Assembly (NCBI RefSeq): GCF_000455205.1
Contig: NZ_AUWQ01000085.1
Coordinates: 1 to 47,159 of the forward strand
Source: Mycobacterium sp. UM_CSW
Lineage (GTDB): Bacteria; Actinomycetota; Actinomycetes; Mycobacteriales; Mycobacteriaceae
Length of the DNA stretch: 47,159 nt
Direction: 5' to 3'
The notes below the pieces were generated by a model, which had not been told where the DNA came from, did not search any database, and was given only the letters and a program-made list of their open reading frames with translations. The translations under genes and the position numbers were made by a program. Numbering within the stretch: position 1 is the first letter of the stretch; each line of letters starts with the position of its first letter. Positions 40,846 to 47,159 of the stretch are shown one piece after another.

Positions 40846-41928
40846 GTGACTACACCATCCTGGCGAACGGCATTGTCCCGGCGCGAGTGGGCGCACGTGG
40901 CGGCCATGGCCGGTGTTGTCATCGCGCTGCATCTCACCGGATGGTTAGTCCTGATCGCGTTTGTGGTGCCGCAGCACCTGAGCGTCGGCGGCCGGGCGCT
41001 GGGTGTCGGCGTCGGTCTCACCGCATACATGATCGGCCTGCGGCATGCTTTCGATGCCGATCACATCGCCGCGATAGACAACACCACCCGCAAGTTGATG
41101 AGCGACGGGCAGCGCCCGCTGACCACGGGATTCTTTTTCTCGCTGGGACATTCGACGGTGGTGTTCGTGGTGGCCCTGTTGCTGTCGGTAGGCATCAGAA
41201 CGCTGAGCGGGCCTGTCCTGAACGACGCCTCGACACTGCATAGGTACGCGGGCCTTTTCGGAACCACAGTGTCCGGCGTCTTCCTCTATCTGATCGCCGG
41301 CATCAACATCGCGGTGCTCGTGGGGATCGTTCGGATTTTCCGCCGGATGCGGCGGGGCATATATGACGAAGGCGAGTTGGAGCGGCAGTTGAACAACCGC
41401 GGGCTGGCGGCCCGGTTCCTGCGGCGCTTCACAAAATCCATTCGCAGCCCATGGCAGTTGTACCCGCTCGGAGTGTTGTTCGGCCTGGGTTTCGATACCG
41501 CGACCGAGGTTGCGCTGCTGGTGCTGGCCGGCAGCAGCGCCGCGGCGGGCGTGCCGTGGTACGCCATTCTGTGCCTGCCGGTGTTGTTTGCGGCCGGCAT
41601 GAGCCTGCTCGACACGATCGATGGTTCGTTCATGAACTTCGCCTATGGCTGGGCATTTTCGCGGCCCGCGCGCAAGGTCTACTACAACATCACCATAACC
41701 GCGCTGTCGGCGGCGGTGGCGCTTATCGTCGGCAGCATTGAGCTGGTCGGGGTGCTTGCCGACCAGCTCGGGTTGACGGGCGACTTCTGGGAATGGTTGC
41801 GCGGCATCGATTTGAATGCGGTCGGCTTCATCATCGTCGGGTTGTTCGCGTTGACGTGGGCCGTGGCGCTGCTAGTTTGGCGCTTCGCCCGCATCGAGCA
41901 GCGGTGGAGCGGGCTGGCCGAAGATTAA
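40846..41928 (+). CDS. nicT: NiCoT family nickel/cobalt permease
   Basis: The protein has 360 residues from GTG 40846, 6 bases after prk. It has eight or so hydrophobic helices. The family signature is HX4DH in helix II (RHAFDADHIAAIDNTTRKLM). Two further family motifs are present: FFSLGHSTVVF and LGFDTATEVALL. It imports Ni2+ with high affinity, which the hydrogenase requires. The cotranscription with hypA-hypB and prk joins nickel supply to H2 oxidation and CO2 fixation. Confidence 0.93.
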   Translation: MTTPSWRTALSRREWAHVAAMAGVVIALHLTGWLVLIAFVVPQHLSVGGRALGVGVGLTAYMIGLRHAFDADHIAAIDNTTRKLMSDGQRPLTTGFFFSLGHSTVVFVVALLLSVGIRTLSGPVLNDASTLHRYAGLFGTTVSGVFLYLIAGINIAVLVGIVRIFRRMRRGIYDEGELERQLNNRGLAARFLRRFTKSIRSPWQLYPLGVLFGLGFDTATEVALLVLAGSSAAAGVPWYAILCLPVLFAAGMSLLDTIDGSFMNFAYGWAFSRPARKVYYNITITALSAAVALIVGSIELVGVLADQLGLTGDFWEWLRGIDLNAVGFIIVGLFALTWAVALLVWRFARIEQRWSGLAED

Positions 41929-41939
41929 GCGGACTCCGT

Positions 41940-42536
41940 TCAGCGGGACAGCGCGCGAACGACGATTTCAGCGGCGAGCTGGGCGGTGAAGTGGCGCGAA
42001 TCCCGCGGACCGGCGAGGTCCACCAGGCGAAACTCTCCGTGCACGTATCGCCGGCTCGCCCGGGCCACGGCGTCTGCCGTGCGGGAACTGACCAGGGCGG
42101 TGGTGTCGACTTCTACGGGGCCGCAGTCCTTGTCGCGGACCGAACCGTCGAGGTCCGGCACGCGCGGGTGGCCGCAGTCGATGACAACCAAGCCCGTGAA
42201 CCGCCCCCGCTGGCTCGCGGCCAGGCTCCACGCCAACTCGCCCCCGCTGCGGTCGCCGACCAGCAGCGCGCTGCCCACCTCGAACTGGTCCAGGATGCGG
42301 ATCACCGACTTCGGGCTCAGGTCGGGGTGGGCGGGGATCGTCAGCGTCCGGAACGTCGCGACATGCAGCCGATCGCGGACGGCGTCATAGGCGTTCTGCC
42401 CGCCCGGCACCTCGTCCAGCATGACGACCACCCGGCCCCCGTCAGGACCGCTCAGCCTCACCGGCACCCGAAATCCGTCGAGTGTGTCGGCGGCGCAGAC
42501 ATATTCGTGATCCGCGGTCGACGACGGGTGGGCCAT
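41940..42536 (-). CDS. Alpha/beta-hydrolase-like protein coupled to cbbS
   Basis: The protein has 198 residues. ATG 42536 overlaps the cbbS stop (TGATG). The fold is suggested by GRVVVMLDEVPGG, LLVGDRSGGELAWSLA and LVVIDCGHPRV. At the usual nucleophile elbow (G-x-S-x-G) the sequence is G94-D95-R96-S97-G98, so the expected Ser position appears as Arg96. The next Ser (97) is out of register. It may thus be a non-catalytic relative that assists or regulates RuBisCO, or an unusual hydrolase. No homologous role is known to me. Confidence 0.7.
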   Translation of the reverse strand: MAHPSSTADHEYVCAADTLDGFRVPVRLSGPDGGRVVVMLDEVPGGQNAYDAVRDRLHVATFRTLTIPAHPDLSPKSVIRILDQFEVGSALLVGDRSGGELAWSLAASQRGRFTGLVVIDCGHPRVPDLDGSVRDKDCGPVEVDTTALVSSRTADAVARASRRYVHGEFRLVDLAGPRDSRHFTAQLAAEIVVRALSR

Positions 42537-42958
42537 CAGTCCGCGTAGCGGTGACCCGGCGGCTGCCGGGTGGCGTAGGCGAAGGTGGTGTACCCGATGC
42601 GCCGGTCAGATCCTTCGGCGCGATCGAGCCGGAAACCCGGCTCGTCGGCGGGACGCTGCACGATGAACGAGAACGCGGTGGTCTGCCGGCCCAGGCGGGC
42701 GTCGTACGCGTTGAGGCGGACGTATGCGGTGGGATAGGCGCTTCGGCAGGCGTTGACTTCCAACAGAACACCCGCGGCGTCCTTGAGGTCGAACATCGGC
42801 AGGCCCCACATCTCCCAATACACGTTGCGCGGATGCGGGTCGTCCGTGAACTCGACCGAGAGCGGCCAATCGTTGTCCAACGCATAGTTGATCTGGGCCG
42901 TGATCTCGTCGTCGGTGAAGTCCGGTAGGTAGGAGAAGGTGCCTTGGGTGATACGCAT
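42536..42958 (-). CDS. cbbS: RuBisCO small subunit
   Basis: The protein has 140 residues. Small-subunit segments include [59 protein letters not shown] and [20 protein letters not shown]. This is the family's normal start (TFSYLP) and core (YW.MWGLPMF). It caps the L8S8 form I enzyme. It follows cbbL by 18 bases and overlaps the hydrolase-like gene. Its C-terminal part ([20 protein letters not shown]) resembles actinobacterial form I small subunits. Confidence 0.97.
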   Translation of the reverse strand: MRITQGTFSYLPDFTDDEITAQINYALDNDWPLSVEFTDDPHPRNVYWEMWGLPMFDLKDAAGVLLEVNACRSAYPTAYVRLNAYDARLGRQTTAFSFIVQRPADEPGFRLDRAEGSDRRIGYTTFAYATRQPPGHRYAD

Positions 42959-42976
42959 TTCAGTTTCCGATCCGGT

Positions 42977-44450
<1,474 letters not shown>

Positions 44451-44467
44451 TCTGCCATTGAAACTGA

Positions 44468-44486
44468 AGTTATCACTTGACTAACT
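44468..44486. promoter_or_regulatory. LysR-like T-N11-A inverted repeat in the cbbL/fba gap
   Basis: AGTTA (44468-44472) and TAACT (44482-44486) are separated by 9 bases and give a T-N11-A arrangement (44471 to 44483) typical of LysR-type sites, including CbbR. It lies in the same divergent gap. The match is symmetry only. Confidence 0.45.
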
Positions 44487-44578
44487 CACCCCGCGCATCC
44501 ACCAGGTTGGTGAGGTCGGGGGGCCTCGGCCCGGATAACTTCCAACACACGACCACGTAGCAGAAGGGGCACCACCGA

Positions 44579-45577
44579 ATGACGACCTGTCGACAGACCG
44601 CCGCGCGAATGATGGAGCTCGGCAAGGGGATTCTGGCTGCCGACGAAAGCATCGCCACCATGTCGAAGCGGCTCCAAGAGGCCGGCGTCGAACCGACCGC
44701 CGAAAACCGGCGCCTGTACCGCGAACTCCTCGCCACGGCGCCCGGTCTCTCCGAGAGCGTGTCGGGCATCATCTTCTGCGACGAAACCCTCCGCCAGAGC
44801 TTCAGCGACGGAACACCGTTCGCCGAGGCGGTGCGCGGGTTGGGCATCCTGCCCGGCATCAAGGTGGACACCGGCGCCAAACCGTGCCCGGGGTTGCCCG
44901 GGGAGACGGTCACCGAGGGGCTGGACGGGTTGCCTGCCCGGCTGGCCGAGTACGCGGAGATGGGCGCGGCATTCGCCAAGTGGCGGGCGGTGTTCACGAT
45001 AACCGACGCCACGCCCAGCCGTGGCGCGATCCGGGCCAACGCCAACTCCCTTGCGCGCTACGCCGCAGCCTGCCAGGAGGCCGGACTGGTGCCGATCGTC
45101 GAGCCCGAGGTGCTCATGGACGGTAGCCACAACCGGGGCGTCTGCCGGGAAGTGACCGGTTGGGTGCACACCGCGGTGCGAACCGAACTCGCGCTGCTCA
45201 ACGTCGATTTGGCCGGCATCGTCCTCAAGCCGAACATGGTCCTCGAAGGCGAGGGCTACGCCCGGCAATCGACCCCGGCCGAGGTGGCCGACTTCACCGT
45301 GGGCGTGCTGCGGGCGTGGCCGGGCGATCTCGCGGGTGTGGCCTTCCTGTCCGGCGGCCAGTCACCCGAGCGGGCGACCGCCAATCTCGCGGCGATGCAG
45401 CAACATCAGACGCCTTGGCCGTTGACGTTCTCCTTCGGCCGGGCCCTGGTGTCGCCGGCGCTTTCGGCCTGGCGCGGGGACCCGGACCGCGTCGCCGACG
45501 GGCAGGCCGCGCTGGTCGAGCGGGTCGCCGCCAACGGGGCCGCGGTGCGGCTTCGCGGCGAACTTCAGTCGGTGTGA
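44579..45577 (+). CDS. fba: Class I fructose-bisphosphate aldolase
   Basis: The protein has 332 residues from ATG 44579, preceded by AAGGGG. The Schiff-base lysine is Lys217 in GIVLKPNMVLEG, with Lys134 (FAKWRAVF) and GILAADESIATM also conserved, so this is the metal-free class I enzyme. It condenses dihydroxyacetone phosphate with glyceraldehyde-3-phosphate or erythrose-4-phosphate in the Calvin cycle, or cleaves fructose-bisphosphate in glycolysis. Most mycobacteria also have a class II aldolase. It is divergent from cbbL, which supports a Calvin-cycle role. Confidence 0.97.
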   Translation: MTTCRQTAARMMELGKGILAADESIATMSKRLQEAGVEPTAENRRLYRELLATAPGLSESVSGIIFCDETLRQSFSDGTPFAEAVRGLGILPGIKVDTGAKPCPGLPGETVTEGLDGLPARLAEYAEMGAAFAKWRAVFTITDATPSRGAIRANANSLARYAAACQEAGLVPIVEPEVLMDGSHNRGVCREVTGWVHTAVRTELALLNVDLAGIVLKPNMVLEGEGYARQSTPAEVADFTVGVLRAWPGDLAGVAFLSGGQSPERATANLAAMQQHQTPWPLTFSFGRALVSPALSAWRGDPDRVADGQAALVERVAANGAAVRLRGELQSV

Positions 45578-45604
45578 ATCCCCGAGGCCACGGTCTTGGT
45601 GCCC

Positions 45605-46315
45605 TCACCATGCCACGCCGTCGACGACGTCAGCGGTCAGGGCGGCGGTGTAGTCGCCGGACGCCGCATCCCCGGCCGATCCGTACACGAACGCGGCTTG
45701 TGGGGTACCGACAGCGCACTCGAACGCCCGTAGACACATGTCGGTGAGGTCCGCTCGCGAGATATTCTGCGACTGGATCCATTTGACGCAGGCCGCGCGG
45801 ACGAATGCCAACCAGCCTTCGACGGCGATCTCGACGGCATCGCGCAGATGGCCCTCCGCGACAAGCTCATTGACCAGGCGCCGGCCCACGATGTTGAGCT
45901 CCTCGGCGATGATCGCCTGGATCGCCGGGTCGTCCGACAATGCGCCGCGGTTGATCGTGACGGCTTCGAAGGGATGATCGACAAACGATTGGATGTGGGC
46001 GTCGAGCGCGATGGCAAGCTGTTCGGCCAGCGGCAAGTGCGGATCAGGACTCACGCGCGCCAGAAACCGGCCACTAGCGCGCTCGAATATCGCTACATAG
46101 ATGTCCCGCTTGCTCGCAAAATAGTGATACAGAGTCGCTCTCGACACACCGGCGCGTGCGGCGATGTCCTCCATCCAAACATCTTCGTATGGTTTTTCCG
46201 CGAACAACGCTGCGCCTTCATCGAGCAGGTGTTCGCGTCGCTGGTGCGGCTTCAACCGGCGTCGTGCCACGTGCCCACGATCGCCGAACCGACGCGCGGG
46301 CCGTGGCTCGATCAC
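45605..46315 (-). CDS. TetR family regulator
   Basis: The protein has about 236 residues if the GTG at 46315 is used; a GTG at 46270 would remove 15. The N-terminal TetR helix-turn-helix reads LFAEKPYEDVWMEDIAARAG, then VSRATLYHYFASKRDIYVAI. The C-terminal ligand domain has no Cys cluster. It lies between fba and gap and is read after the 70-residue gene that ends at 46317. It might control fba, cbbLS or gap. The ligand is unknown. Confidence 0.88.
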   Translation of the reverse strand: MIEPRPARRFGDRGHVARRRLKPHQRREHLLDEGAALFAEKPYEDVWMEDIAARAGVSRATLYHYFASKRDIYVAIFERASGRFLARVSPDPHLPLAEQLAIALDAHIQSFVDHPFEAVTINRGALSDDPAIQAIIAEELNIVGRRLVNELVAEGHLRDAVEIAVEGWLAFVRAACVKWIQSQNISRADLTDMCLRAFECAVGTPQAAFVYGSAGDAASGDYTAALTADVVDGVAW

Positions 46316-46316
46316 G

Positions 46317-46529
46317 TCAGGCACGGCCGACGACCCACAGCGCGCGCCGCGTCGGATCGACCACCTCACGGCCGCCCGCGTCGTATTCGACCAGCACATG
46401 GCCGGGCGAGGTTGAGCGGATTCGCCCCAGCCGGCCGGACACACCGGACGCCACACGCACCCGATCGCCGGCCGTCGGAGCGTGGTGTGCGCGTGCGGGA
46501 CCGTGGATAGCCGCGGCGGTGCGGGACAT
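46317..46529 (-). CDS. Small basic protein upstream of TetR
   Basis: The protein has 70 residues. ATG 46529 is chosen because AAGGAG lies 5 bases upstream; an in-frame start at 46547 lacks this. After a polar tail (MSRTAAAIHGPARAHHAPTA) comes a small beta-rich domain (GDRVRVASGVSGRLGRIRST; HVLVEYDAGGREVVDP), similar in style to KOW or DUF1918 domains. Its stop is one base from the TetR start. Function unknown. Confidence 0.65.
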   Translation of the reverse strand: MSRTAAAIHGPARAHHAPTAGDRVRVASGVSGRLGRIRSTSPGHVLVEYDAGGREVVDPTRRALWVVGRA

Positions 46530-46570
46530 TTCGGCTCCTTTCGACAACGTTGCGTCGATTGTTGTCGCGC

Positions 46571-46589
46571 GGCGCCCGCCGCGGGCGCC
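46571..46589. repeat. GC-rich hairpin in the gap between the 70-aa gene and gap
   Basis: GGCGCCCG (46571-46578) and CGGGCGCC (46582-46589) form an 8-bp perfect stem with a CCG loop. There is no T-run, so a simple intrinsic terminator is doubtful. It sits in the divergent region between the 70-residue gene and gap and may be a leader hairpin or regulatory element. Further along, CCCCCTGACTGGGGG (about 46639-46653) gives another 5-bp stem. Confidence 0.35.
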
Positions 46590-46718
46590 CCCGATGGGGG
46601 GTTTTCGGGGTGGTCGGGTGTTCAGCCCTCAGAATTGCCCCCTGACTGGGGGATGCACTGGCGAAAGCGTCGGAAGACCATGGCATTCCGATGACGTGAA
46701 CGATCGATGGAGGCACAA

Positions 46719-47159
46719 GTGACGGTCCGAGTGGGTATCAACGGCTTCGGCCGAATCGGACGCAATTTCTACCGGGCGTTGCTGGCCCAGCAGGAGGCGG
46801 GGACGGCCGATGTCGAGGTGGTGGCCGTCAATGACATCACCGATAACGCCACGTTGGCGCATTTACTCAAATTCGACTCGATTTTGGGTCGGTTGCCCGA
46901 TGACGTGAGCCTGGAGGGCGAGGACACCATCGTGGTGGGCACTCGGCGGATCAAGGCGCTCGAGGTGCGCGAGGGTCCCGCGGCGATGCCGTGGAGCGAT
47001 CTGGGTGTGGACGTGGTGGTGGAATCCACCGGGCTGTTTACCAACGCGGCCAAGGCCAAGGGCCATTTGGATGCCGGGGCCAAGAAGGTGATCATCTCCG
47101 CGCCGGCCACCGATCCCGACATCACCATCGTGTTGGGCGTGAACGACGACAAGTACGAC
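46719..47159 (+). CDS. gap: Glyceraldehyde-3-phosphate dehydrogenase, 5' part
   Basis: The GTG at 46719 follows GGAGG by 5 bases. 147 residues are visible and the gene runs off the right end. The NAD-binding Rossmann start VGINGFGRIGRNFYRALL is followed by VVAVNDITDNATLAHLLKFD, VVVESTGLFTNAAKAKGHLD and KKVIISAPATDPDITIVLGV. The catalytic Cys lies outside the window. It resembles the housekeeping mycobacterial gap closely, from memory, so this may be a second copy serving the Calvin cycle or the main copy if the cbb genes were inserted beside it. pgk and tkt might follow. Confidence 0.95.
   Translation, partial: MTVRVGINGFGRIGRNFYRALLAQQEAGTADVEVVAVNDITDNATLAHLLKFDSILGRLPDDVSLEGEDTIVVGTRRIKALEVREGPAAMPWSDLGVDVVVESTGLFTNAAKAKGHLDAGAKKVIISAPATDPDITIVLGVNDDKYD

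Noticed and set aside
46571-46653. Intrinsic terminator upstream of gap
   Set aside because: The hairpins lack a following T-run and lie in a divergent promoter region, so they are listed only as a repeat.

Overview
The window looks like high-GC DNA from a slow-growing Mycobacterium. It has two PE_PGRS genes and a third PE gene, and an efp-nusB-(Rv2532c-like)-adi block in the same gene order as M. tuberculosis Rv2534c-Rv2531c. GTG starts and 4-nt ATGA overlaps are frequent. No tRNA, rRNA, IS element or CRISPR array was seen, and no gene-free stretch exceeds about 250 bases.

Layout. (1) 1-2.7 kb: two PE_PGRS genes on the minus strand, a decayed 3' remnant of pepQ between them, and a short PE gene with a hydrophobic tail. 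(2) 2.8-10.1 kb: efp, nusB, an Rv2532c-like membrane protein, a PucR-type regulator, an Rv1733c-like membrane protein, a GreA-like protein coupled to a 33-aa membrane peptide, and the large PLP-dependent decarboxylase adi. (3) 10.1-12.6 kb: a small secreted protein, a four-repeat membrane protein and an MFS transporter. (4) 12.7-19.4 kb: a coupled six-gene operon encoding a GntR/UTRA regulator, an 8-Cys ferredoxin, a TauT/NitT-type ABC transporter (lipoprotein, permease, ATPase) and an AprA-like flavoprotein fused to about nine HEAT repeats. Its substrate is unknown. (5) 19.4-20.5 kb: a HAD phosphatase resembling Rv1692.

(6) 20.5-36.4 kb, minus strand: a run of 17 tightly packed genes read from about 36.35 kb down to 20.45 kb. 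It encodes a group 2a (Huc-type) [NiFe]-hydrogenase: a HucM-like scaffold, HucS, HucL, a maturation protease with an extra domain, a 90-aa protein, a TPR-like protein, a NifU-Rieske protein (HucE-like), a six-bladed NHL propeller, HypF, HypC, a SIS-HypC fusion, a SIS protein, HypE, a second HypC, HypD and two accessory proteins. (7) 36.5-41.9 kb, plus strand: an AraC-type regulator, HypA, a His-rich HypB, class I fructose-1,6-bisphosphatase, phosphoribulokinase and a NiCoT nickel permease. (8) 41.9-47.2 kb: RuBisCO cbbL-cbbS followed by an alpha/beta-hydrolase-like gene (minus), divergent class I FBP aldolase (plus), a TetR regulator preceded by a 70-aa protein (minus), and the 5' part of a gap gene (plus) that runs off the window.

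Together, regions 6-8 encode oxidation of H2 by a Huc-type enzyme, nickel uptake and cofactor assembly, and much of a Calvin-Benson-Bassham cycle. This suggests H2-supported CO2 fixation in a PE/PGRS-bearing mycobacterium. The least understood parts are the AprA-HEAT/ferredoxin/ABC operon and the uncharacterised proteins inside the hydrogenase operon.
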